From NCBI GenBank assembly GCA_023525715.1, contig CM042016.1, positions 79,033,382-79,097,381 on the forward strand: a stretch of 64,000 bases of DNA, in the 5' to 3' direction. Each line of letters begins with the position of its first letter. Within the stretch, counting starts at the first letter, position 1. Positions 47,613 through 60,684 of the stretch are shown piece after piece. The position numbers and the translations under genes were made by a program. The DNA comes from Cichorium intybus. Its lineage: Eukaryota; Streptophyta; Magnoliopsida; Asterales; Asteraceae. The notes below the pieces were generated by a model. It did no database searches. It was not told the DNA's origin and saw only the letters and a program-made list of their open reading frames with translations.

Positions 47613-50600
47613 ATGGAGGCTAGACAGTCATATTCCAAGTAAGTTGTTCCATTCATCTAACATTTACGAGAAAACAAATGGACAATTGGTTGGTTATAAT
47701 GTCAGCCCAACAGTCTGGTGAAGAAAAAGTCCTTCCTAGTTCGTATCCAAATGTTTCAGAAAGATTTAGCCAATTCTACCAATATATTCATATTGTGTTA
47801 TTGATGAAAACTTAGCGTTATTTGGTTATTGGCAAGCATAAAATTCGATATAATGATAATAAATATCAATCTTTTATATGATAGTTCGAAATGTATTTTA
47901 CTTGATCTTATACGAGTCAAATTAAACACATATTATATATTTTTGTTGTGTAGTGACAAAATGAATCAAGAAATGACATTTCGTTTTATTAATTGGTACA
48001 TTAATCCTTCTTTTGTATGTATAAAAAACATTTATATTATGAAGTTTTTTAAGAAACTGAAAAGAAATAAAGAGAAATAAATCATAAAATTATATCGTAT
48101 TAATTACTGTTTATATATAAGATATAGACGTGCAAACAACCCAAACTAAAGGTTTGATTATGTTTGTAACAAAAATTAAAGATTTAAAAGGCGTTTTTTG
48201 CATTTGATTAGTTAAACTATTTTATGGATAAAGGTTGGTTGGTGAATGAAAAGGAATGTTGAAGCATGTTCCGACATAGGTTTGGTGAAGGGTTTTCATC
48301 ATTGGTGAAGTCATTTGACCATTTATAAAAGTACTATAATCATGAATAAACTATTATCACATTATTATATATTTGAATATACACAATATTTTTTGAAGTA
48401 ATTTATTTATGTTTAAGACTGTAAAATGTAAAACCTAAAACCCTAAACAAATCCCATCAAAGAGATCGATCACTTGTTCACATACATATTGTTTTTACTG
48501 CCGGAAAAAAATGATCACAGTGAGGATATACACAAAAGAAGATCACAACGAAGTAAATCGGAGGACAACCGGATGCCCGTTCTGGTCATATCGCATGATA
48601 AAACCGGCAACTGCAAGCACAAGCCATCACCACCGGTGCTACTCGCCGTTGTGCTCGCAACTCTCATCTTCATCACCTACTGTCTCACCTATCATCACCA
48701 CCATTATAACTACATCCCTCATGCTGTTTCCAAGTACGTACTGTAATCAACTTTGACTTTTTACGATCCAATTTGACTGTATTAACAATCTTTAATTACT
48801 TAACTTGGTGTGTTCAAACAGGTGGAAGTGGGGTGGAGGGACAGATCAAAGATACGTGTCGAATTTAGAAATCAAATGGGATGAGATATCAAGTGTTCTT
48901 GACAAATTATCCAGCAAAAACCAGATGATTCATGGGATTGGATTCTTGAACTTTAACGAGACTGAAATCAGTTACTGGAAGACACAGATTTTTCCAACTA
49001 ACGAGAATCAAATCGTTATTCTTCACCTTGATCCAGTCGATGAAAACGTGACGTGGGATTCGTTGTATCCTGAATGGATCGACGAAGAACAAGAAGAGGA
49101 AGTTCCCAGCTGTCCAAACCTACCAAAACTCGACGTGCCACGGAAAAGGCTTGACCTGATTGTGGTGAAGCTTCCTTGTAAAAACGAGGGGAATTGTTCG
49201 AGGGATGTTGGCAGACTCCATTTGCAGCTTGCAGCCGCTGGGCTCGCTGCGTCTTCTAGAGTCAACCATCTGGTGCACCTGCTTTTCATTACTGATTTTT
49301 TTCCGATTCCGAACCTTTTTCCTTGTAAAGAGCTGGTGGTTCGTCGAGGAAATGCTTGGTTATACGAACCAAATTTGAAAATGTTGCGAGAAAAGATTCA
49401 GCTTCCTGTCGGATCTTGTGAACTTGCATTGCCTTTCAAACCTCGAGGTCAGTTCCATATGAAAAAAGTGTAACAATATATATTATTTATCGGATTATTA
49501 TAGCATCTTGTTTTATTATAACATTTAATTTAATTTAACTTTAGAAGATTTCTTGTTAATCTACCGAATTATAGCTAGAATACTTTAAATATTATTTACT
49601 TTAAAAATTCACTCAACCGTAGGAGGTTAATTGTTTTGTATATTGGATGATATTGTTATAATTGAATATATTTTAGAATTACATTGTTGTAATAGAGAAA
49701 ATGCAAAAGTATAATGTTATAATAAAAAAATTAAATAAAAGTATATTGATATTTCTTGCATTTGACCCTATATAACCCGAATTTGATGGTTTTGTTACAT
49801 GTATGTGAAAAAAGATGGATATTATATAGGGAACGTCCGAAGGGAGGCATATGTGACTATCCTACACTCGGCTCATGTTTATGTTTGTGGGGCAATTGCC
49901 GCGGCACAAAGCATTCGGATGTCGGGTTCGAATCGAGATCTTGTGATACTAGTGGACGAGACGATAAGCGATTACCATCGGAGCGGGCTTGAGTTGGCTG
50001 GATGGAAGATCCGTACAATCGAACGGATACGAAATCCGAAAGCTGAGAAAAACGCATACAACGAATGGAACTATAGCAAATTTCGTCTATGGCAATTGAC
50101 TGATTACAAAAAGATCATCTTTATTGATGCCGATTTACTCATCCTAAGGAACATCGATTTCCTGTTCGGTATGCCTGAGATCACTGCTACCGGTAACAAT
50201 GGGACCCTATTCAACTCCGGTGTAATGGTGATCGAGCCATCGAATTGTACATTTAAGCTTTTAATGGATCATATCAACGAGATCACGTCGTATAATGGTG
50301 GTGATCAAGGGTACTTGAATGAGATGTTTACGTGGTGGCATCGAATTCCGAAAAGCATAAATTTCTTGAAAAACTTTTGGATCGGGGACGATGAGGAAAC
50401 AAAAGAGAAAAAAACTCGCCTTTTTGGGGCCGACCCTCCCGAACTTTACGTACTCCATTACCTTGGGCTAAAACCTTGGTTATGCTTCCGAGATTATGAT
50501 TGTAATTGGAATTCAGACATATTCCAAGAGTTCGCGAGCGATGTTGCTCACGAACGGTGGTGGAAAGTGCATGATGCGATGCCCACCCAGTTGCATCAGT

Positions 50601-50842
50601 TTTGCTTATTAGAATCGAAGCAAAAAGCGCAACTTGAGTGGGACCGACGAGAAGCGCAGAAAGCCGGGTTTAAAGATGGGCATTGGAAAGTGAAGGTACA
50701 AGACCCGCGGCTAAAGAAGTGTATCGATAATTTCTGCTCGTGGAAATCGATGTTGAAGCATTGGGGCGAAACAAATTGGACCGATGATCGCACTTTTAAT
50801 CCGACACCGCCTGTGATTACCAAACTCAACATGCATCGGTGA
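47613..50842 (+). CDS. GUX: Xylan alpha-glucuronosyltransferase (GUX/PGSIP, GT8), 4 exons
   Basis: Exons 47613-47638, 48521-48733, 48822-49447 and 49815-50842 join in phase through GT/AG introns to about 630 residues, close to Arabidopsis GUX1. Exon 1 is only 26 bp (MEARQSYS); exon 2 continues with EDIHKRRSQRSK, typical of the family N terminus, which supports this start over the upstream non-ATG open frame. One membrane anchor follows (residues ~47-65, PVLLAVVLATLIFITYCLT), so a type II Golgi protein. The GT8 domain has DVGRLHLQLAAA, the metal-binding DAD (~393-395), NGTLFNSGVM, GGDQGYLNE and HYLGLKPW. Family members add glucuronic acid to xylan in secondary walls. All key residues are present and no lesion is visible. 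CGG|TGAGTA at the stop also resembles a splice donor, so an extra 3' exon is possible. Confidence 0.93.
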
Positions 50843-52319
50843 GTACATGTTTAAGGTTTTAAAGCTCATTGATTTTTTGGTATATAGTGTTTGATTTCAT
50901 AATAAAAATGTAATTTTTGATGTGGTGTGGCGTATGGCTTAGTGTTGGTGTATCGTATACACATTAACTCTTTATAGAAACGCTTGGTAAAATCAAAACG
51001 TTGGTTAAATTCACTGATATTCAAATTTCTATCAATAATCATTTAAAATAGATGATAATAACGTCACTTACAAAATAACATTCATTTCAGTATTTAACTA
51101 TTGATTCACATGTTAAATGATGGGAACCACAATGATAACATCGCTAACCTTACAATTCAAAAGAAAGTTTTATTCATCCAGATTAAATTGAAGAGCTTCA
51201 CAACTCGTGCATTCTACAGAAACCTGTAATAGATAATAATAAACAAAATAGATAATGATAAACAAACAAAAGAAGGTAAATTTTGGGGGATTTAATAATA
51301 TTTAGGTTAGTTTAACGTATTCAAGTCCCCACGTGTGTCTTGTACGAATTGGGCTTCTACACCAAAAATATTCTAAAGACTTCACATAAATCCAAATCCA
51401 TAAGTTCATTCACCCATGTCCCATGAGATTGTAGAATAAACCATATGTTCGATATGGGCTTCTTTTGATTTGTTTTTGCTGCGTCTACGTTCTAGGCTTC
51501 TAACACACGTGGTTTTCTTCATCGCTTGTTGAATTTTAGTTCTTGACGACCTAGGTTGAAAAATGAAATATTATTAGGTGACATTAAAAAAAAAAACCTT
51601 CAAATCTTAATTAAGCACTATTTAGTTATTTAATTTATTATCTTATAAAGTCTCATGAATTAGGAGTTGTTTTAATACTATTTTAATAAAATTATGATAT
51701 TTTTTCTTTTTTGTTTTCTTTATAATCTTATAATTTATTACTGTTTTTTTATTTAATGTATTTATTTATTTCTGTATTTAAATAATCTTTCTAACTTTTT
51801 GACGTTTGATTCGAATAGATTTCTTTAATGTTTGTTACGTTTTGTTCGTTTATATTATTTAATGTTGTAATATACAATTTTTCTAATTTTTTTACGCTTT
51901 ATTTGAATACATTTTTTATTTTGTTTACGTTTTGTTTATTAGTATTATTCATTGTTGTAATTTGCTATTTTTAACAAAATAATGTTTTCCACACACTAAA
52001 ACACATATATTAATGCAAAACAAGAATTTAGATAAAAGCACAGATAAGAAATTTAATACAATTGTACAATTGCTACAATCATACTGAAAAGGTTCACGTA
52101 TAGATTTATATATCTTAGATACGGAGTAGCTCATCCAGATACATGATCATCGAGTATCCTTCATTCAATATTATTTTACCTAATGGCAACCATAAACTCG
52201 GCTATAATATAAGTGTGTTGATGTCATGTGCCAAAAATAAAAATGGCCCCTAAATATAATTTTTTTACATATAAGCAAAATTTATTCTTACTACGATGAG
52301 TAAAAAGGACCCTTAAATA
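50843..52319. other. GUX 3' flank and AT-rich spacer
   Basis: No gene or element recognised. Poly-A signal-like AATAAA words occur soon after the stop (about 50899). Confidence 0.5.
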
Positions 52320-53260
52320 TTTAGCGATAGACTTTGAAAGGGATTAGCGATGGATTCCAAAAGATTAGCGACGTATTACTAACAGATGGCACATGATAGA
52401 AGGATTAGGGACGGAAACAAACAAAATTAAAGAAATAATTCATTTTATATATAATATAATTTTTATATATAAAAAACAAAGTTAATTAGGTTTATAACAA
52501 TAAAACAAAATAGAAACATAATTTTCAGATGCGCGATATTTTATAAACCACATTGATCAATTGTTAAATTTTGTCAAATAATAATAATAATAATAATAAT
52601 AATATTTTTTTGAAATAATAATAATAATAATAATAATAATAATCTATTAACAGTACTAAAAAAGTCTAAATAGCTATGGAAGTCATATACGTATCTATTT
52701 TGCAACAGAATATGTTACGGAATGACATTTTATAGCAATTCTGGTATGGAATTGTACTCCGTAGACAATATCTAAACAACTACAAAATTTAGCTACAGAA
52801 ATAGAATTAGCAGCTATTTTTCTGTAGAATTTGTTATGGAATGGAAACCTATAACAATTTTCGCTACAGAATTTGGTATGGAAATAAACTTCGTAACTAA
52901 AATATGAATAGCTACACAATTTGGTTACGGAAATAAAATTTGTAGCTTGCTTGCTACGAAATTCGATACAGGAGCGGAACCTCTAGCTATTTTTATACGA
53001 AATATATTACGCGCCTATGATTGTAGCTATTTTCCTACGGAATTTGCAACGTCTTTAAATTCCGAAGCTATTTTGCTACGGAATTTGCTATGTAATTAAT
53101 ACACATAACTATTTTGCTAAGGAATTTGTTACTGATCAACATCTATAGCTATTTTTCTACAAAATTTACTATGAAATCGAATCTCATAGCTAATTTGCAA
53201 TAAATTTTGTTGCGGAGTCATATCTATGACTATTTTGCTATAAACTTTAATATTTTTTTG
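52320..53260. repeat. Degenerate minisatellite, CACTA-like subterminal repeats
   Basis: 52320-52430 has GATTAGCGATGGATTCC and GATTAGCGACG words; 52680-53250 has about ten loose units of CTATTTTGCTACGGAATTTG at roughly 55-65 bp spacing. Such arrays are typical near ends of CACTA (En/Spm) elements. No CACTA terminus or transposase was found, so this may be a remnant. Confidence 0.55.
52579..52643. repeat. (AAT)n microsatellite, two blocks
   Basis: Two ATA/AAT runs separated by a short T-rich gap. Confidence 0.9.
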
Positions 53261-53339
53261 AGTTCACATAAACAGCCCCTAGGTCAACTAATTAAGGACT
53301 CTGATTTGCTCAGACTTGTGTAAGTTTAAAAAAGTAGTT

Positions 53340-54400
53340 GCTACCTGAGACGTCGCAGTCGTTGATGCGGTGAAAAATACAAAATTTAACCTTACAGCTC
53401 ACTGGCTAGCGGCAAGTAAGGGTCGAATCGTGAAGTCCGTGGATGGCACTTTGTCTAAAATATGACCGGTCTATAATGTGACTCTATAGACGGTGGATAT
53501 CCCGTACACTTGACCCGAAACCGAATTCAAAAACAATAAAAAAGAAAAAATAACCAAATTTACGCTAAAGCAACCGATCACAACTAACCAATCCAAACTC
53601 CTCTCAATCTCAAGATCTACTTCAGAAATCAAATTCAAACCCACAACTATAACGATGATTGAAGCAACAAATAATAAACCGAAATTAAACTTGCATTAAA
53701 TAAACCAAAATCAAACTAAGATCCATAAACCAAAACCAAATCAGAGCCGAATGCTTCTGATTTCAGAAAACAAACAAATCCTCTGTGATCGATGGCGAAT
53801 GCTTCTGATTTCAGAAAACAAACAAATCCTCTGTGATCGATGGTATTCTACAACCAGAATCCTCGATTGCACAAGAGTCAAACTATGAACAAAAAATGAA
53901 AATAAAATGTAAACTAGCCAACTAATGAATCTAACTGAGAAACTACGAAATTCTGACTCAAAGAAGCGTGAGTCAACTCCAAGGATCAATATTTGCTCCC
54001 GAAATCCGACCTAGAAGCCCCTATTTATAGTTGAGAAATCTAGCTCTACGTGCCGCGTATAGGCGTTGTCCGTGCCGCGAGTCAACCTTATCTCCCGTAT
54101 TCTCGCGTCTTGAATTTGAAACTCTTCCGGATTAGGATTTTATCCTCTTGTCCACATCACGTATGGCTTTCCTCCGCGCCGCGCGTATCATTTAGTCCTT
54201 ATCTTCAGATTTGTCACAAACTTCACCAAATTTGCACTAAAACCCCTGTTTTTATACTAGAAATACAAACAAGCCCTTGACACTAAATTTGAGTGATATC
54301 GGTCTTTTTAGCATATTAAACCAACTAAAACCTGACTCGATAACACCTAAAATGGCTAACATTACTAGGTGTTATCACAACGCCACACTTGTTCCTTCCT
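53340..54400. repeat. Repeat family R, fragment 3
   Basis: Contains GCAGTCGTTGATGCGGTG, GGCAAGTAAGGGTCGAATC, TATTTATAGTTG and GTGCCGCG words in the order seen at 29495 and 31100. A 48-bp unit is tandemly duplicated at 53748-53795/53796-53843. It adjoins Athila-like DNA and may be that element's LTR or non-coding part. Confidence 0.6.
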
Positions 54401-55380
54401 TGTCTTTAATCAAGTAGGGTTTTTAAGACTTTCTAACAACGACTCAAACATTATTTAAAAACCTTAGTTTCAAAGTTTCTTGCATTCGAAAAGTTAGATA
54501 AAAATAATTTTCGGAAAAATGACAAAAATACCATTTGGGAATCACGACTTTCTAGAGAACCCTTGATTACAATTTTTCTGTTTACAACTGTGCAAACTTA
54601 CTCATTCAGATTCTAAAGGTTGCTAAGGAAATTTCCATGACTTTCGATATTGTTCATGTAACGAGCTTTCAAAAACACTAACTCAGACCAGTTGATCTTA
54701 AGTAGTGAGGTGCATAAATGCCCTACGGGTCACCCTTTTCAGATTTACCGGCTCAAACAACAAAGCCCACGGATTGAAATTCCTTCTTGAATCGCAATCC
54801 TAATATATTCTAAATCCACATTTACTTCTCCAACTACTCAACTTATTTTAACTAAACTAGCATACTGACAACTAAATAATATTTCTTGAAAAATACCACA
54901 ATGCTAAAGAAATTCAAATCTATTTGTTTCAAAGTTACAACTTCTAAAAAAATTTTGAAAAATTGCTAAAGTTTTAAAATTTTGACTTTTTCTGGAAAAA
55001 TTTCAACACCTCTTTTTTGACCGTCCCGCCCCACACTTATACCATACAACGTCCCCGTTGTACAAAAGAGAATTCAAAACAAAAGGAGAAAAAGAGTTAC
55101 CCCCGAGACGAAGAATGCTTGAATCACGGGATCAATTGTAACAAGATTGATCGTTCATACCATCTTTGATGAAGTGTCAGGAGTCGGGGCACAACAGTAA
55201 ACACGCCAGCATAACGCAATGGCAAGGGTACCGTGACCCGACACTTGTGTTATGCAACTCCATCGGTTTAGATTCTCAAGCATATTCATACTTGGGTCAT
55301 GCACACTCAAACAAAAACATTAAAAGAAAATATGCAATATACAAAAGTTGAAATTTATACAAAAGTTTGTACTACATCAA
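54401..55380 (-). other. Non-coding part of the Athila-like element
   Basis: No ORF. The phrase CGCCCCACACTTATACC (55028) and similar CCACACTTG words (54382) are typical of gypsy Athila/Tat internal DNA. Assigned by context only. Confidence 0.4.
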
Positions 55381-56869
55381 AAGAAAGAAAAAGAAAAACA
55401 ACAATACTGTCACTCCTCATCATCATCGCCATGTTGAGTGCTCGATGATCCAGCACCCCCGTTCCTGACGTCGGGAATGGCAGTATCTCCTCTATGCTCA
55501 GATGTATCATGAGAAGGTGCTTGGTCTCCATCATCCATCGCTGGTTGGACCGAATCTCAGCCAAAATCGTCTCGAATCTCGCCAGCCTCGTATTGAATCA
55601 TTCCTACCTATCCACTATATCTCGCAGCGTCGCGTGGACGTCTACAGACTGCTGGTCGACCTGTGGTGGTGGGTGAACTGGTGGTGGCATCTCTACTATC
55701 TTCCTCTTATGTGGCCTGGCTGTAGGTATCTTAGCTTCCTCAACTCTGGGGCCAACTAGTGGAATCACTGGCGCTAACTCGTGCTCACCCAGTATTGACA
55801 TCTGTACCACCCCCATAACCTCCAAAAACCGCGCCTCGGCTCGGTGGGGCTCTCGTGGCCTCATGCATTTAGCAATTGCGGGGGTGAGGATCACATAGGA
55901 TCAGGAGATCCTCGTAATGTAATACCCCCATCATCGAGCTCCCAGCCCTAGGCCGTTTTGGCTTTACGAGTCAGAAAAATTGCCAATGTATATGGCAGAT
56001 TGAGGAAGCGTGTCGGGTTAGTGAGAACCCAATGAAAAACATATCATCGCGTGGCACCTTCTTACCACCCTTCCGGTGAACAATCGTCGAGGTGATGATC
56101 CGGTAGAGGACTTGGTGAAGTGGAGAGCGTAGCTGACTCTACCTGGCAACCTTCGCAACATATCCGTTGTTGGACATCTATGCACAAACGACCTCGTCAA
56201 CATCTTTGTCAGGCTACTCCCGCATGCAATCCTCCAAGAAGGCTGGAAAATGGATGCTATCAGTCTCCTCTCGGGTGAAGATCTTTGTGCGCCGGGCGAA
56301 CTCATGAAGGGTGATTGCCGACTCTGTCTGCGCAGTCGGAATGTGATAAGGCGGGTTGTAGGGTCGTCCGCACCTAGCTTATAGCGGCAGGTCGAGAAGA
56401 ACTCCAGCATGAGATCTCTGTATGAAATATTATCCGCCCGACCCATCAACCTCTCGCATCCTTGACACGTGAAAATATAGGCCCCATCCGGGTGTGTCCA
56501 TGTGCGGTGGATGAGTGGCAAGAGTTGATTCCATAGCCTTATCTGCGTGGTAAACTCCCGGTCAAAGTACAGTGCCTGCTCGATCACTCGCATACTAATA
56601 TCCCTCAACCTCTCAGTGTAACCCTTCGTCTCCTCCAAGGCTGGTGGAAATCTCCGGAATCGTGCTTCGGGACATATGCACAAGACTGAAAAATCATGAA
56701 TAATTTTTACAAAAATGGTCCTCGTCCGCACGTGGTCCTCTAGGCCCGAGGCGCATGCCCCTTCGTTCAAGGGCCGCGTCGCGGTTGTTTGTGTCCCGCA
56801 TCGCGGTGAAGCGACTTTAAAAAATTCAATTCCATTTTTAACCTGTTTCGATCCAATCATATTACACAC
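55381..56869 (-). pseudogene. Athila-like retroelement ORF, frameshifted
   Basis: On the - strand, 56869-56018 encodes a region (CQGCERLMGRADN, then DLMLEFFSTC, then RLITFRL) that resembles the plant ATHILA ORF-1 family. From about 56330 the match moves to another frame (segment ending MFFIGFSLTRHASS near 56000), with at least two in-frame stops, and 55894-55604 supplies a Pro/Glu-rich tail. The family's role is unknown; in Athila this ORF lies near the 3' end of the element. No RT domain is present, so it is a fragment. Confidence 0.6.
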
Positions 56870-57001
56870 AATGTTCCTAAGGGTCCGATTAAGCCTCCTA
56901 CGGTGTCAATTTTGCGAAGACAACACCCTAGGGCTCTGGATAGAGATTTTTCTAAGTTTTAAAAACCGACCCTGTTTGATCCAATTCTATCCCTAAACAT
57001 G
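56870..57001. other. Flank of the SIRE-type element
   Basis: Short sequence continuing the Athila-like DNA up to the proposed SIRE LTR end. Nothing else recognised. Confidence 0.4.
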
Positions 57002-57442
57002 TGTAGTAACTCTGTAAGATTAAATTAAGAACAAAGGCTAACAACGAGACACAAGTGTATGAGTATTCAATCAGTCGAATGATTATATTAAGAGTAAAAA
57101 GATAGTGCTCCAAGTCTTTTAATGACGAGCAACTATAAGGATCATTACAATGAATAAACCGACTGTTATAAGTACGTACTAAACATCTAGGGCTGATGGT
57201 GTTTATATACTAAGATCTACTTGGATAAACACTTAATCCAATTAGTTACAGATAAGCATAAAAACCCCAGACATTATCTACTATAAAAGATAAGTACAAA
57301 GTATAACAGTCTTCAGATAAGCACTTAGACTTCGTATCATCAACCGCTTTGTATCAACCTCCTACTTCGCATACATCAAAACTTCGGACAAGAACATATG
57401 TACTTCGGATATCAAAATGTCATCACAATCAGAATCCTAACA
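57002..57442 (-). repeat. SIRE-type 3' LTR
   Basis: Begins TGTTAGGATTC on the - strand right after the PPT and is assigned an end at CTACA (57002). The start is certain from the PPT; the end is inferred from TG...CA. 441 bp. Confidence 0.7.
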
Positions 57443-57481
57443 TTCTCCCCCTTTGTGGTGAAGATGCCAGGTATCCGAAGT

Positions 57482-60400
57482 CTATAACATGTGAAAAGCT
57501 TTGCTCAATTCCCTTCGAATCTGTAACCACCACTTCAGATGAGTACATAACTCTAGCTTCGCATCATCTGAGTTCTCATTATTAACCGTCACTCTCGTTA
57601 TCATTCCTTCCAAAAATGTTGAAGGAAACTTCCCCTTTTCATCCATATCAAAGAACAACTTTTTCAGTGGACTTTTCTTTGAAAGTTTTCCCTTGTAAAC
57701 TACTCCCATGGTTTCTGTAGAATCTTTCCATCGCTGATTTTGGTTATGCCAGTAAGTTCTTTATCCGCAGCTGGAACAAATTGCTTAAAAAGTTTTGCAA
57801 TTTCGTAGTCATATAAGGCAAAGTTTCGAAGATACGAACCCATAAATCTTCCAATTATTCTCTGACCTCTTGTAAGACCAACCTGCTGAGGGATTCTTGT
57901 TTGTGTCAGGCTGTAGAATCTTTCAACTAGTACAACGAAGTCATTTGGGTTCATGAGGGGAAAATCAGCAACTGTGAAGGAGCTTTCTATCTTCTGTTCA
58001 CCTCTTCGGACATGATAGGTGAAGTTTTGATAAATTTCTTCAAAGAGTGGTCCAGTCTCTATACGATCAATCCCAACAATCTTCAGGCATGACCATACAT
58101 GTGTTTGATCAGCAGCAAGGTTCGCATGAAACCTGGCGTTTTTGCTCTTGAAATTTTCTTTTCTCAGCTGGATCAAACACAATGTCATAGACATTTGCAG
58201 CAAATAACTTCAGATTTAAAGGGATATCCAACTGCAACTCCGTTGTATTCTCATCGCTGAATGACACTAGTGGCAAACGATCAAACATTTCCACAGTGGT
58301 AAAAGCCAAATTCATTATCGTCTCATATGTCCGGATTTTGTTCACTGGACTCAAGACTTCCTTCTTTCCAGCTCTATCTCTTGAGATTACGTATAGATAC
58401 CTTAGCTTTTCGTACTCTTCTGCCTTTTGTTTCTTCTCCTCAGACTTCGACAGTTCTTTAACAATCTTCTTTCCCTTATCGACTGAAGGTCCTGTTTCAG
58501 GTGGAACTTGAGAAGTTTTCATTTTTGTTGAAGCGGATGAAGGTGCTGAACTAGCTCCGAATTTGATTCCACCAGAAAATCTTTTTATAAGGCTGGAGGT
58601 GGATTCAGTTGATATTGGTGTGGTTCGTCCCCAAACAGGAACTTTTGTTGATGTTGATGTTGTGGAGATTGATGCTGAAGAGGATGGTGCTGAAGCGAAT
58701 CCGAAAAATGGTTTTGTTGTTGGACCAGCAGTAGTGAGTGGTGCGAGGGTTGTGATTGTTGCTGTTGGTGCGAAGGTGATGCGTGTTTGCCTTTCTGTTA
58801 GTCGAGGTTGGTGACCAGTTCGGTGAGTTTGGATGTATGTTGTTCCTGGATTTGCTGACTTTTCTCTTCGACTTGTTTCTCCACTGCCTTACATCTTAAG
58901 TCGATTTTCTCCAGCACATTTTTTGTCATCTGTTTGACATCAGTTTCTACAACCTTGACTGCCTCATTAATCTTCTTGTTAACTTTCTTTGTGATGGTTT
59001 CTTCGAAAGACGTAAGTGATTCTGCCAAGTGATCAGTAGTTACCTCAGGCCCTTTGTCCGAAGTGTATGTGGTCTGGGCTCGGATAAGAACGTTCTATAT
59101 TGCATTGAGTTGGCGAAATTGTTTCATTGACACCAGGCTCGTGTCTGGTTCATCATCATCTTCCTCTTGGATGTGGATTGGGGCTGTTTCAAAATAATCA
59201 TCCTCTTCTTTGTTGGATTCGTGTGAAGAGGGAGAATCAGCCATGTCATCAATAAAAAATGAATGAATCGGAGGAAGTACTTCTGTTGTTGTGGTGAAAA
59301 TAGGTGTTGTATACTTCGGTGGTGGTGATGGTGGGGTTGTGGCAGTTGGATTACTGGATGTGAGACTTGTGTCCACATTAGATGTGTGCACAGGGGTCTC
59401 AATATGACTTGTCTCCACATTAGATGTTTCAACAGTGGTCATATGTTCGGACACCACCAGGTTTTCAGTTAAAGATACAGGAGGATCAGAAGGAGGTACC
59501 GTGGAAGTTGTAGTCATAGTTGGTGATGGAGGAATGTTGGTATCCTCCTGATGTGAGTGTTCTTCCTCTCCTTCTTCTTCTTCTTCTTCTTCTTCTTCTT
59601 CTTCTTCTTCTTCTTCTTCTTCTTCTTCTTCGGATCGAGGTGTTGGTGGTCGTGAAGATTGAGCAGGTTTCTTCTTCGATGGCTTCACGGCTTGGGTTTT
59701 CTCCCTCGTTCTGGACTTTTTGGCTGGGGCTTCGGATGGTTCGGCAGTGCCCTTACGTTTTCCACCCTTAGCCTTTAGAAGTTCGGATTCAATTACACGT
59801 GTGAAAGCCCTGAGGGGTGCAGGTGTCGTGATCGTCTTGCGGTACTCGATCAAAGTTAGATTATCGTCTGGAACCTTGCACAGCATCGCCTCAGAAATTA
59901 GGGCAATAAATTCCATCCTGTCATCCGAAGTTGAGCTAGAAGGAATCTGGACTTGATGGAAATCATGAACGGGTAAGTCCGAAGGCACTGGTATCTTTTC
60001 GTGTGCATATGCAGCTTGGACGATTAGTACCCAGAACCTTGTGGATGCGATATCTGTTGCTCGCTTCGCATGATTCAGATATGTAGTGAAGTCTGTCTAG
60101 AGAGTTGAAGCATAGTCCACTGGAACATTATAGTAGATGCCATAGTGAAGTTGCAAGAATGTGTAAGATGCTGAATCGAGGCCCGAAGTTCTGCCAGAGA
60201 GACTTCGTAGGATTACGCTGAAGAAGTAACCCCAAACTGAAGGTAATTTGTTCTTCTTAAAAGAACTCATTGATCGTGTGATTGGTGTATGCCCCATCTC
60301 ATTGAGCATATTCAGGATTTCAGACTGAGAGGCCATCTAAAACCGTCCAGACATTGGTAGTTGAAGGATTTTGGCAAATTGCTCCTTCTTGACCGTAATC

Positions 60401-60684
60401 GTCTTCTTGTTTTCATCAGCAGTTACGATTTCAAAGGACACCGACTGACCATCTGCATTCAGACGTGCAGTATGGTGTGCCCTGTTCACCCATAGCTTTG
60501 GGACTTGTGGACTTGCAGTCATGGCATGTGCAAGAGGTGAATGGCGCAGACATACCACTAGCATTGCCATAGTAGATGAGTAGGCTTCAGGGTCTAGGTT
60601 TGCAACGTGGTTTGCTGACATAGGGTTAAGATCTGGAACTGAATCAGCATCTCCAGCGGTGAACGAAATATCATCGGTGGCCAT
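57482..60684 (-). pseudogene. Env-position ORF of the SIRE-type element
   Basis: ATG at 60684 (MATDDISFTAGDAD). The frame continues through stops at 60337 and 60097 (Trp expected at the latter) and 59095, with a compact domain (GRTSGLDSASYTF, YGIYYNVPVDYAS), a Lys/Arg-rich patch, a Glu run of about 20 encoded by (TTC)n at 59574-59632, and a Ser/Thr/Pro-rich stretch. A coiled coil follows (58798-59028, repeated EK/VE heptads). Then come Gln/Pro-rich and globular parts split by a frameshift near 58150 and a stop at 57700. No convincing signal peptide or transmembrane segment is visible, so the label env rests only on position; it is a structural/accessory ORF of unknown role. Confidence 0.65.

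Noticed and set aside
48474..48520. Upstream extension of GUX exon 2 as an N terminus
   Set aside because: It opens with TTG, has no ATG in frame, and the AG acceptor at 48520 joins exactly in phase to the exon at 47613-47638.
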